A stretch of DNA of 15,952 nt, taken from AC-32 sp035455445. GTDB taxonomy: Bacteria; Actinomycetota; Thermoleophilia; Gaiellales; Gaiellaceae. The notes under the pieces are model-generated. The model saw nothing but the letters and a program-made list of their open reading frames with translations, was not told the DNA's origin and ran no database searches. Shown piece after piece: positions 5,756 to 12,328 of this stretch (the stretch's first letter is position 1; each line of letters begins with the position of its first letter). The stretch spans positions 1 to 15,952 of the forward strand of contig DATIFC010000178.1 of assembly GCA_035455445.1 (NCBI GenBank). Reading direction: 5' to 3'. The translations under genes were made by a program, and so were the position numbers.

Positions 5756-7140
5756 GCGGCCTCCTCGATCGATGGTGGCGGCGCCGGCGGACGGTGCGGG
5801 TGGGCGTGGCCGAGCAGGTGGCCGTGCGGCTCGGTGCCGTAGCCGCCGGGGACCGGGATGTAGAACTCGGGGTAGCCCCACATGCCGTGCTCGCTGACGT
5901 CGAGCCCGGCGGTCTCGGTCTCCTCCTCGACGCGGATCCCCCAGAGGCGCTTGAGCGCCCAGAGACACCCGAAGGACGCGCTGAAGGTGAAGGCGCCGAC
6001 GGCGGCGAGGCCGATCAGCTGCACCCAGACCTGGTGCAGCGAGCCCGTGTAGACGAAGCCGCCTCGGCCCGTGCTCAGCGTCGCGGCGAGCGACGGAACC
6101 GCGAAGAGACCGGTCGCGAGCGTGCCCCAGACGCCGGAGGCGCCGTGCACCGCGACCGCGCCGATCGGGTCGTCGATTCCGATCCGCTCGACCGCGAGCA
6201 CTCCGACGACCGCGAGCACGCCGGAGACGAGTCCGATCACCACGGCCGCCCACGGCGCCACGAAGCCGCACGCCGCGGTCACGGCGACGAGGGCCGCGAG
6301 CACGCCGTTCAGCATCATCGAGATGTCCGGCTTGCGCAGCACGAGCCAGGCGGTGACGGCGCCGCTGACCGCGCCCGCCGCGGCGGCGAGGTTCGTCGTC
6401 AGCGCGACATAGGCGAAGAAGCCGACCCGGTCGCCGGTCACGACCCCGAGCGTCGAGCCGGGGTTGAAGCCGAACCAGCCGAACCAGAGGATGATCGTCC
6501 CGAGGACGGCGTAGGGGATGTTGTGGCCGGGGATCGGGTTGCTGCGGCCGCCCTCGAACTTGCCGATCCGCGGCCCGAGCAGCAGCGCGCCCGCGAGCGC
6601 GGCGAGCGCGCCCTGGTAGTGCACGACCGTCGAGCCGGCGAAGTCCTGCATCCCGAGCCCGAAGAGCCAGCCGCCTCCCCACACCCAGTGAGAGGTCACC
6701 GAGTAGATCAGCGTGAAGGCCGCGCCGAAGACGAAGTAGACCCAGAGCTTCGCCCGCTCGGCCATCGCGCCCCAGACGATCGCGAGCGAGACGCCGGCGA
6801 AGACGACCTCGAACAGGTACCCCGCGGCGCCCGGGACGGTCGTGAAGAACGAGTACGGCGCCTGCCCGATCGTGAGCAGCGAGTCCACCGAGGGCACGAA
6901 GCCGCTCGTCCCGATCACGCGGTTGCCGTCGCCGAAGGCGATCCCGAAGCCGACCGCCCAGTAGACGAGCGAGCAGACGCCGAAGATCAGCACGTTCTTG
7001 CCCGCGATGTGAGCGGCGTTCTTCATCCGCGTGAGGCCCGCCTCGAGGAACGCGAACCCGGCCTGCATGAACATCACGAGCACGGCCGCGACGACCACCC
7101 AGAGCGTGTTCGCGGCGAGGAGGAGGTCGCCGTTCTTCAC
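5752..7140 (-). CDS. amtB: Ammonium transporter
   Basis: This 462-residue Amt/Mep/Rh channel has eleven hydrophobic helices. Residues 22-50 hold the QAGFAFLEAGLTRMKNA signature, and WVWGGGWL is at 152-159. The conserved Asp166 in DFAGS corresponds to E. coli Asp160, and the twin pore histidines are His174 and His332 (in VHGASGVWGT). Amt channels move ammonium inward and are gated by PII proteins inserting their T-loop, which matches the PII gene directly upstream. The GTG start at 7140 overlaps the PII stop by four bases (GTGA). The cytoplasmic tail is unusual: residues 439-449 contain five histidines (H439, 441, 445, 447, 449), followed by a Pro-rich end, a possible metal-binding patch. It is followed by a coupled Cys-rich peptide. 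Confidence 0.97.
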   Translation of the reverse strand: MKNGDLLLAANTLWVVVAAVLVMFMQAGFAFLEAGLTRMKNAAHIAGKNVLIFGVCSLVYWAVGFGIAFGDGNRVIGTSGFVPSVDSLLTIGQAPYSFFTTVPGAAGYLFEVVFAGVSLAIVWGAMAERAKLWVYFVFGAAFTLIYSVTSHWVWGGGWLFGLGMQDFAGSTVVHYQGALAALAGALLLGPRIGKFEGGRSNPIPGHNIPYAVLGTIILWFGWFGFNPGSTLGVVTGDRVGFFAYVALTTNLAAAAGAVSGAVTAWLVLRKPDISMMLNGVLAALVAVTAACGFVAPWAAVVIGLVSGVLAVVGVLAVERIGIDDPIGAVAVHGASGVWGTLATGLFAVPSLAATLSTGRGGFVYTGSLHQVWVQLIGLAAVGAFTFSASFGCLWALKRLWGIRVEEETETAGLDVSEHGMWGYPEFYIPVPGGYGTEPHGHLLGHAHPHRPPAPPPSIEEAA

Positions 7141-7493
7141 GCCGCCTCCCCCTCCACGCGCCGCAGCGGGAGGCCCGTGCGGTGGTGCGTGACGTGCTCG
7201 ACCGGGGTCGTCCAGACCAGGCCGTCGCCGCAGTCGTTGCCGCTCCGGGCCGCCTCGGCGATGGTCGCGGCCACCGCGGCCGCGAGCTCGTCGGCGACGA
7301 CGAACGTCAGCAGCGTCTTGGGGAGGAAGCGCGACTCGAAGACGCGTCCGCGGTACTCGTGCGTGATCCCGCGCTGCCGCCCGTGGCCGACGGCCTCGAC
7401 GACCGTGACGCCGACGTGGCCGGTCTGCTCCTCGACCGCGTCGATCACGATCTCGACCCGCTCGCGCAGAACGACTGCCTCGACCTTCCTCAC
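7137..7493 (-). CDS. glnK: PII nitrogen regulatory protein with Phe at the Tyr51 position
   Basis: This 118-residue PII trimer subunit contains the motif GHGRQRG (36-42, with Gln40 equal to E. coli Gln39). The T-loop THEYRGRVFESRFLPK spans 44-59 and keeps the equivalents of Tyr46 (Tyr47) and Lys58 (Lys59). The uridylylated or adenylylated Tyr51 is replaced by Phe52. In the B-loop CGDGLVW the ATP-contacting Lys90 is Leu, and in the C-terminal HHRTG Arg101 is His while Arg103 is kept. It should still trimerise and bind amtB, but modification at Tyr51 is impossible and nucleotide affinity may differ. The GTG at 7493 overlaps the upstream acetyltransferase stop (GTGA). The symbol glnK rests on adjacency to amtB. 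Confidence 0.93.
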   Translation of the reverse strand: MRKVEAVVLRERVEIVIDAVEEQTGHVGVTVVEAVGHGRQRGITHEYRGRVFESRFLPKTLLTFVVADELAAAVAATIAEAARSGNDCGDGLVWTTPVEHVTHHRTGLPLRRVEGEAA

Positions 7494-7990
7494 CTGACCA
7501 CCTCGCTGCGGCGCTCGACGAGGACGGTGTCGCGCCAGACGCCGTGGAGCGTGCCGATCCGCTCGCGTATGCCGACGGTGCGAAAGCCGAACCGCCGCAG
7601 CAGCCGGAGGCTCGCCTCGTTTTCGGGGAAGACGCTCGTCTGCATCGTCCAGATCCCCGCCTGCTCGGAACTCTTGATCGCCGCCGCCAGGAGCTCCGCG
7701 CCGATGCCGCGCCTGCGAGCCTCCTCCGCGACGTAGGCGCTGACCTCGACGACGCCCGCGTAGCACGCGCGGGCCGAGACCGGCAGGAGCGCGACCCAGC
7801 CGACGACGGCGCCGCCGCGCTCGGCCACAAGGCGGTGCTCCGCGAGGTGCGCCGCGTCCCACGTTTCCCAGGACGGCACCTCGGTCTCGAAGGTCGCGTT
7901 GCCGGTCGCGATCCCCTCGGCGTAGATCCGCGAGACCTCCGGCCAGTCGCCATGCCGGAGGTCTCTGATCTCGACTGCGGTCGCGATCAC
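7490..7990 (-). CDS. GNAT acetyltransferase of the phosphinothricin/methionine sulfoximine type
   Basis: This 166-residue GNAT matches the PAT/Bar/MddA (YncA-like) branch. The N-terminal IRDLRHGDWPEVSRIYAEGIATGNATFETEVPSWETW carries the substrate-side ATFE motif. Strand EVSAYV is at 82-87, the acetyl-CoA loop RRRGIG at 92-97 and PENEAS at 122-127, and the end is GTLHGVWRDTVLVER. Family members N-acetylate phosphinothricin and/or methionine sulfoximine, which are inhibitors of glutamine synthetase. Its place directly after glnA (GTG start abutting the glnA TAG) and overlapping the PII gene makes protection of glutamine synthetase its likely job. The exact substrate is not determined by sequence. 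Confidence 0.9.
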   Translation of the reverse strand: MIATAVEIRDLRHGDWPEVSRIYAEGIATGNATFETEVPSWETWDAAHLAEHRLVAERGGAVVGWVALLPVSARACYAGVVEVSAYVAEEARRRGIGAELLAAAIKSSEQAGIWTMQTSVFPENEASLRLLRRFGFRTVGIRERIGTLHGVWRDTVLVERRSEVVR

Positions 7991-9436
7991 CTAGCAGTCG
8001 TAGTAGAGGGCGAACTCGGCCGGGTGCGGGCGGAGCCGCACGACGTCGACCTCGTTCTCGTGCTTGTAGTCGATCCAGGTGCGGATGAGCTCCTCCGAGA
8101 AGACGCCGCCCTCGAGCAGGAACTCGTGGTCGGTCTCCAGCGCGTCCAGCGCCTCGGCGAGCGAGCCCGGCACCTGCGCGACCCCGCGGTCCTCCTCGAA
8201 GAGATCCCAGTCGGCCGGCTCGCCGGCGTCGAGGCCCTTCTGGATCCCGTCGAGGCCGGCCATCAGCATCGCCGAGAAGGCGAGGTACGGGTTCGCGGCC
8301 GCGTCCGGGCAGCGGAACTCGATCCGCTTCGCCTTGGGCGACTCCGAGTACATCGGGATCCGGATACACGCGGAGCGGTTGCGCTGCGAGTAGACGAGGT
8401 TCACCGGTGCCTCGTAGCCCGGCACCAGCCGCCGGTAGGAGTTCGTGGTCGGTGCGCAGAAGGCGAGCAGCGCCGGCGCGTGTGCGAGCAGGCCGCCCAC
8501 GTACGCCCGGGCGAGCTGCGAGAGCCCCGCGTAGCCGGAGCGGTCAGCCATCAGCGGCGTTCCCTCCTTCCAGAGGGACTGGTGCGTGTGCATCCCCGAG
8601 CCGTTGTCGCCGTAGAGCGGCTTCGGCATGAAGGTGACCGTCTTCCCCGCCGCGCCGGCGACGTTCTTGACGACGTACTTGTAGGTCATCACCTGGTCCG
8701 CCATTCGCGTCAGCGACTGGTAGCGCAGGTCGATCTCGCACTGGCCGCCGGAGGCGACCTCGTGATGGTGGAACTCGCACGGGATCCCGAGCCGCTCGAG
8801 CGTCAGCACCATCTCGGTGCGCAGGTCGGCGAGGGTGTCGTGCGGGGCCGGCGGGAAGTAGCCCTCCTTCGGCCGCACCGTGTAGCCGAGCCCGGGAGTG
8901 CCCGAGTTCCAGTGGCCCTCCGCCGAGTCGATCTCGTAGTGCGACTTGTGGTCGGCGAGCTCGTACGAGACCGTGTCGAGCACGAAGAACTCGCACTCCG
9001 GCCCGAAGTAGGCCGTGTCTGCGATCCCCGTCTCGGCCAGGTATTCCTCGGCGCGCTTGGCGATCCGGCGCGGGTCCTTCGCGTAGGGCTCGCGGGTGAT
9101 CGGGTCGACCACCTCGCAGACGAGCGAGAGCGTCGGCGTCGCGCAGAAGGGGTCGAGCACCGCGCTCGAGGCGTCGGGCATCAGGAGCATGTCCGACTCG
9201 GAGATCCCCTGCCAGCCGCGGATCGAGGAGCCGTCGAAGCCGAGGCCCTCGTCGAAGGCCGTCTCGTCGAAGGCCGCGAGCGGCAGCGTCACGTGCTGCC
9301 ACGCGCCGAGCAGGTCGCAGAACTTGAGGTCGACCATCTGCGCCTGCGTGCGCCCAGCGAACTCGAGCGTCTCCTTCGGCTCGGGCCGCTCCGCCGCGCC
9401 GTTCGCCAGGTAGTGCCTCGCCTCTTCCGCCGCCAT
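7991..9436 (-). CDS. glnA: Glutamine synthetase type I (beta-like) lacking the adenylylation tyrosine
   Basis: This 481-residue enzyme makes glutamine from glutamate, ammonia and ATP. Signatures: GFDGSSIRGWQGISESDM (66-83), ECEFFV and HHHEVASGGQCEID metal-site motifs, the ATP-site MPKPLYGDNGSGMHTH, the glutamate-loop RRLVPGYEAPVN, and the C-terminal RLRPHPAEFALYYD. Length and ending fit GSI-beta, but the adenylylation loop normally reading D-K-D/N-L-Y-x-LPPEE is here DWDLFEEDRG: Tyr397 is Phe413 and the LPPEE part is deleted. The ATG at 9436 is chosen because AAGGAG lies 6 bases upstream. A longer in-frame ATG at 9538 would start inside the promoter. It is the first gene of a five-gene operon and is preceded by a structured leader with a terminator. 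Confidence 0.97.
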   Translation of the reverse strand: MAAEEARHYLANGAAERPEPKETLEFAGRTQAQMVDLKFCDLLGAWQHVTLPLAAFDETAFDEGLGFDGSSIRGWQGISESDMLLMPDASSAVLDPFCATPTLSLVCEVVDPITREPYAKDPRRIAKRAEEYLAETGIADTAYFGPECEFFVLDTVSYELADHKSHYEIDSAEGHWNSGTPGLGYTVRPKEGYFPPAPHDTLADLRTEMVLTLERLGIPCEFHHHEVASGGQCEIDLRYQSLTRMADQVMTYKYVVKNVAGAAGKTVTFMPKPLYGDNGSGMHTHQSLWKEGTPLMADRSGYAGLSQLARAYVGGLLAHAPALLAFCAPTTNSYRRLVPGYEAPVNLVYSQRNRSACIRIPMYSESPKAKRIEFRCPDAAANPYLAFSAMLMAGLDGIQKGLDAGEPADWDLFEEDRGVAQVPGSLAEALDALETDHEFLLEGGVFSEELIRTWIDYKHENEVDVVRLRPHPAEFALYYDC

Positions 9437-9455
9437 GCCGTTCTCCTTTCGGACC

Positions 9456-9495
9456 AAAGAAAAAGGGCCCAGGACTTCGCAGAGTCCCGAGGCCC
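9456..9495 (-). terminator. Intrinsic terminator in the glnA leader (attenuator)
   Basis: On the minus strand GGGCC (9495-9491) pairs with GGCCC (9469-9465), and GGACT (9487-9483) pairs with AGTCC (9476-9472). The two helices are separated by a small internal loop, with a 6-base loop at the tip, and TTTTTCTTT (9464-9456) follows directly. This is a textbook rho-independent terminator placed 20 bases before the glnA ATG, with the Shine-Dalgarno just after the U-tract. Readthrough would set expression of the whole operon. Confidence 0.75.
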
Positions 9496-9507
9496 CGATG
9501 CCTCCGC

Positions 9508-9527
9508 GCCCGTCTTCCGCGACGGAC
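9508..9527 (-). promoter_or_regulatory. Upstream hairpin in the glnA leader
   Basis: On the minus strand GTCCGTC (9527-9521) pairs with GACGGGC (9514-9508), with one U-G wobble, closing a 6-base loop GCGGAA. It begins about 3 bases after the predicted transcription start and 12 bases before the terminator. A sensor hairpin followed by a terminator is the layout of RNA-binding antiterminator targets; the sensor itself is unidentified. Confidence 0.5.
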
Positions 9528-9536
9528 GCTGGATGC

Positions 9537-9565
9537 ACCGTAGCGGGAGGAACGGACGGCGTCCA
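9537..9565 (-). promoter_or_regulatory. Sigma70-like promoter of the glnA operon
   Basis: On the minus strand TGGACG (9565-9560, four of six match TTGACA) is followed by a 17-base spacer and TACGGT (9542-9537, TANNNT). Transcription would begin near 9530, giving a leader of about 95 bases that contains both hairpins. Confidence 0.6.
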
Positions 9566-9586
9566 GCCGCCTGGGAGAATTCGGTC

Positions 9587-9745
9587 GTGCGCGTCTTCAG
9601 GGTCCTCGAGGGCGAGGCGCTCGCGACTCGCGAGACCCCCTTCGGCAAGCTGATCCTCGACGCCGGCACGCGCTGCCGCGCGTACCGCTGGCCGCGAGAG
9701 GCGCCCGAGGCAACCGTCTTCCTCGCGGCCTACCCGAAGCTCTGA
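9587..9745 (+). CDS. 52-residue hypothetical protein
   Basis: The GTG at 9587 opens a short ORF whose third codon positions are nearly all G or C (49 of 52 codons), like the real genes around it, and which ends in TGA at 9745. The product (VRVFRVLEGEALATRETPFGK...) looks like a small beta-rich protein with one Cys and no membrane segment; I do not recognise it. GGGAG lies 9 bases upstream as a possible ribosome-binding site. It is divergent from glnA, so the two promoters share about 150 bases. A GCCGC/GCGGC hairpin (9748-9764) follows its stop. Confidence 0.6.
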   Translation: MRVFRVLEGEALATRETPFGKLILDAGTRCRAYRWPREAPEATVFLAAYPKL

Positions 9746-9757
9746 CGGCCGCGCTGC

Positions 9758-9786
9758 TTGCGGCAGGCGGTGGTCGCAGGTACCCT
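9758..9786 (+). promoter_or_regulatory. Sigma70-like promoter of the ABC/GNAT/MFS operon
   Basis: TTGCGG (9758-9763), a 17-base spacer, then TACCCT (9781-9786) fit the high-GC TTGNNN-N17-TANNNT pattern well. Transcription should start about 7-10 bases after the -10, at 9793-9796, which is essentially the ATG of the small leader ORF. Confidence 0.7.
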
Positions 9787-9795
9787 CGATCGGCG

Positions 9796-9813
9796 ATGTT
9801 GCTCCTCGGCTGA
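9796..9813 (+). CDS. Five-codon leader peptide MLLLG (candidate)
   Basis: ATG-TTG-CTC-CTC-GGC-TGA lies 9 bases after the -10 box, so it would be translated from a leaderless or nearly leaderless mRNA. No ribosome-binding site is present or needed. The codons TTG-CTC-C are part of GTTGCTCC (9798-9805), the exact complement of the ribosome-binding region of the ABC ATPase gene. Very short leader ORFs whose translation frees a downstream ribosome-binding site are a known device for antibiotic-inducible genes such as erm. That this one works so is inference. Confidence 0.5.
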   Translation: MLLLG

Positions 9814-9883
9814 CTCCGGTTTCTGCGCGCGCCGCCTCTCGAGGCAGGTGCGCACTGTCCGTGTCCCGTCGAGTTGGAGCAAC
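9798..9883 (+). promoter_or_regulatory. Leader fold that sequesters the ABC gene ribosome-binding site
   Basis: GTTGCTCC (9798-9805) is perfectly complementary over 8 bases to GGAGCAAC (9876-9883), which contains the Shine-Dalgarno GGAG placed 6 bases before the ATG at 9886. Inside the enclosed region, TGCGC (9824-9828) pairs with GCGCA (9850-9854) and GCCTC (9834-9838) with GAGGC (9841-9845), bringing the two arms close. A ribosome on the leader ORF would cover the 5' arm and expose the ribosome-binding site. Confidence 0.55.
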
Positions 9884-9885
9884 CC

Positions 9886-10668
9886 ATGAACGCCCTCGAA
9901 GTCCACAACCTGCGCAAGGAGTTCACCCGCCGTGACGGCCGCGGCAAGCGCCGCGTGGCCGCGCTGAGAGGCGTCGACTTCGAGATCGAGCGCGGCGAGT
10001 GCGTCGCCATCCTGGGCCCGAACGGCTCGGGCAAGTCGACCCTGGTCCGGCTGCTCTCGACGCTGCTCCTCCCCGACGGCGGCACCGCGACCGTCTTCGG
10101 CCACGATGCGTTCAAGGACACCCGCGCGGTGCGGCGCCTGGTCAACCGCGTGTCGGTCGAGGCGAGCTTCTTCAAGAAGATGAGCGCGATCGAGAACCTG
10201 AGCTACGCCGCGCGCTTCTACGGCCTGCGGCCGCACGAGACGAAGGACAAGATCCCGGAGATCCTGACTCGGGTCGGCTTCCCCGCAGACCGCCGCGACG
10301 AGCCGATGGAGAACCTCTCCCGCGGCATGCAGCAGAAGGTCGCGCTCGCGCGTGCGCTGCTGACCGCGCCGATCCTGCTGCTGCTGGACGAGCCCACCAC
10401 CGGCCTCGACCCGCGCTCCAAGCAGGAGGTGCAGGAGTTCATCCGCGAGGTGCGCGCCGAGCACGACGCCACCGTCCTGCTCTGCACGCACGACCTGGCC
10501 GAGGCCGAGAGCCTCGCCGACCGCGTCGGGATCCTCGACGGGGGCGAGCTGCTCTGCCTCGAGCCGGCGGACGACCTCAAGCGCCGGTACGACTCGGAGA
10601 CGCTCGAGGAGGCGTTCTTCGCCGCGAGCGGCCACGCCTTCGAGAACGGCCACGGAGGTGACGACTGA
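9886..10668 (+). CDS. ABC transporter ATP-binding protein (DrrA/CcmA-type exporter family)
   Basis: This 260-residue nucleotide-binding subunit has Walker A GPNGSGKST at 44-52, signature LSRGMQQK at 144-151, Walker B ILLLLDEP at 163-170, D-loop GLDPRS and switch His202 in THD. The Q-loop is unusual: where a Gln is expected the sequence reads SVEASFF (Glu92). The short C-terminus and the following ABC-2 permease place it among drug, lipid or polysaccharide exporters. The ATG at 9886 is preferred over an in-frame TTG at 9874 because GGAG lies 6 bases upstream. Its TGA overlaps the permease ATG (TGATG). Expression is probably controlled by the leader fold described above. Confidence 0.96.
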   Translation: MNALEVHNLRKEFTRRDGRGKRRVAALRGVDFEIERGECVAILGPNGSGKSTLVRLLSTLLLPDGGTATVFGHDAFKDTRAVRRLVNRVSVEASFFKKMSAIENLSYAARFYGLRPHETKDKIPEILTRVGFPADRRDEPMENLSRGMQQKVALARALLTAPILLLLDEPTTGLDPRSKQEVQEFIREVRAEHDATVLLCTHDLAEAESLADRVGILDGGELLCLEPADDLKRRYDSETLEEAFFAASGHAFENGHGGDD

Positions 10669-11501
10669 TGCGCACCATGAGCCTCGCGCTGCGGCACGAG
10701 CTCGTCGGCCTCGGCGGCGTGATCGAGCGCAACGTCTACCTCGTCAAGCGGTACATCTGGTGGGACGTCGCCTTCTTCCTCTGGACGGTCGCGAACACGC
10801 TCACGATCGTCTTCATCGCCAAGGGCATCCCGGCGGTCGGCGGCAAGATCGACGTCGAGCGGGTGACGACGATCCTGCTCGTCGGCGCCGTGATCTGGGC
10901 CTACCTCGGGATCATCTTCGAGATCCTCACGGAGACCGTCGCCTGGGAGCGCTGGGAGGGCACGATCGAGTACACCTTCATGGCGCCGCTCTCGCGGCCG
11001 GTGCACCTGTTCGGCATGGGCCTGTTCGCGGTCGGCTACGGCGTCGTGCGCGCGGTGCTGCTCTTCGGCGTGGTCGCGGCGTTCTTCAGCCTGCATCTCC
11101 CGGACGCGAACTACGCGGCCGCGCTCGTGCTGCTGATCGTCGCCTCGATCTCGTTCATCGGCATCGGGATGATGACCGCGGTCCTGCCGCTGATCTCGCC
11201 GGAGAAGGGCACGCAGCTCGGCTTCGTGGCCCAGGGCCTGCTGCTCGTCGTCTCGGGCGTCTACTACCCCGTCTCGGTGCTGCCGGAGTGGATGCAGTGG
11301 CTGGCGAAGATCTCGCCTGCCACGTACGCGCTGCGCGGCTGCCGCGCAGCGATTCTCGAGGGCGCGGGGATCACCGACCTCTGGTCGGACATCTGGCCCC
11401 TGCTCGTGATCGGCGCGGTGTCGGTGCCGCTCGGCCTGTGGGTGTTCCGCACCGGCGAGCGCTACGCGAAGAAGCACGGGAAGCTGAAGAGGTCGGGATG
11501 A
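10668..11501 (+). CDS. ABC-2 type permease
   Basis: This 277-residue membrane protein has about six hydrophobic helices and the ABC-2 layout. A cytoplasmic N-terminus (LVGLGGVIERNVYLVKRY) leads into the first helix, and the family region with E-rich WERWEGTIEYTFMAPLSRP is a cytoplasmic coupling segment. LVVSGVYYPVSVLPEWMQWLAKISPATYALRGCR is the conserved ABC-2 re-entrant stretch. It pairs with the ATPase encoded just upstream; each probably forms a dimer to make a full exporter. The start overlaps the ATPase stop and its own stop overlaps the next ATG (ATGA), so the chain is translationally coupled. Substrate is unknown. Confidence 0.94.
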   Translation: MRTMSLALRHELVGLGGVIERNVYLVKRYIWWDVAFFLWTVANTLTIVFIAKGIPAVGGKIDVERVTTILLVGAVIWAYLGIIFEILTETVAWERWEGTIEYTFMAPLSRPVHLFGMGLFAVGYGVVRAVLLFGVVAAFFSLHLPDANYAAALVLLIVASISFIGIGMMTAVLPLISPEKGTQLGFVAQGLLLVVSGVYYPVSVLPEWMQWLAKISPATYALRGCRAAILEGAGITDLWSDIWPLLVIGAVSVPLGLWVFRTGERYAKKHGKLKRSG

Positions 11502-12328
11502 TCCGCGTCGCCGACCGCCGCGCCGACTTCGAGCGCTGCGCCGCGATCTACAACGCAGTCGAGCCCGACCGGGTGATGACGGCCGACGAGGCTGCGAGCG
11601 GCAACGGGACCAGCTTCCTGCACGACGGCGGCGGGTTCGCCTTCGTGGGCCCGTCGAGCGTGACCGGCAGCGCTTTCGCCATGGTGCGCGTGGAGCCGGA
11701 CTCGCGCCGCCGTGGGATCGGCTCGGCGCTCCTCGAGGCTGTTCGCATCCAGGCGCGCGCACTGGGGCGGGAGTCGGTCTGGGGCCGCGTGCGCGACCCC
11801 GAGTCGCTCGCATTCCTCAGCAGGCGCGCCTTCGCGGAGGTCGCCCAGGAGGTGGTCGTGATCCGCGAGCTGGAGCCCGGTGACGGCGACATCGTGGCCG
11901 GGATCGCCGAGCTGCGTGACGAGCACCTGCACCAGGTCTACGAGCTGTGTGTCGAGACGATCCCCGAGATCCACCTGCCGCTGCCCGGCGAGGCGCCGCC
12001 CTACGGCGAGTGGTTGGAGCGCGAGCTGAACCAATCCCCCGTGGCGTTCGTGGCTCTGGACGACGGCGTCGTGGTGGGCTACGCGCGACTCCACGTGACC
12101 GGGCTGCCGCACAGGCTCGAACACGGGCTGACCGCGGTCAGGCGCAGTCATCGCCGCCGCGGCCTCGCCACCGCGCTCAAACGGGCTCAGATGCGCTGGG
12201 CTGCCGACCATGGCTACCGCGAGCTCGTGACCGACATGGTGGAGGGGAACGCCGCGATGCGCGCGGTGAACGAGCGGCTCGGCTACCGGCCGCTGCCACC
12301 GGTGATCCTCGTGACCGGCCCGGCATGA
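11498..12328 (+). CDS. Tandem double-domain GNAT acetyltransferase
   Basis: This 276-residue protein has two GNAT modules, as in MshD-like enzymes. The first (1 to about 125) has a compact core and the acetyl-CoA loop RRRGIG at 70-75. The second (about 126-276) is full length, with VGYARLHV, the loop RRRGLATAL at 219-227, and the NAAMRAVNERLGY helix at 251-263. The first module lacks part of its central sheet and may be structural. It is translation-coupled on both sides (ATGA overlaps) to the permease and the MFS gene. In this company a role in acetylating the exported compound or a toxic small molecule is plausible. A mycothiol synthase role is possible but not favoured by the context. Confidence 0.92.
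   Translation: MIRVADRRADFERCAAIYNAVEPDRVMTADEAASGNGTSFLHDGGGFAFVGPSSVTGSAFAMVRVEPDSRRRGIGSALLEAVRIQARALGRESVWGRVRDPESLAFLSRRAFAEVAQEVVVIRELEPGDGDIVAGIAELRDEHLHQVYELCVETIPEIHLPLPGEAPPYGEWLERELNQSPVAFVALDDGVVVGYARLHVTGLPHRLEHGLTAVRRSHRRRGLATALKRAQMRWAADHGYRELVTDMVEGNAAMRAVNERLGYRPLPPVILVTGPA

Noticed and set aside
5551..7497. Long plus-strand open frame starting from a good ribosome-binding site
   Set aside because: After about 20 codons it is exactly antisense to the Cys-rich peptide, amtB and PII genes. Its predicted protein is low-complexity Arg/Glu/Asp/Pro, typical of the mirror frame of GC-rich genes. Only the start region is noted.
9456..9527. ANTAR antiterminator target (two hexaloop hairpins) in the glnA leader
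   Set aside because: Two hairpins with 6-base loops are present, but the loops (GCGGAA, CTGCGA) lack the conserved A at position 1, and the second also lacks G at position 4. Kept only as an unassigned leader structure.
9437..9538. N-terminal extension of the first GlnA from an in-frame ATG at 9538
   Set aside because: That ATG lies within the promoter -10 region, the extension would translate through the terminator hairpin, and a strong Shine-Dalgarno precedes the ATG at 9436.
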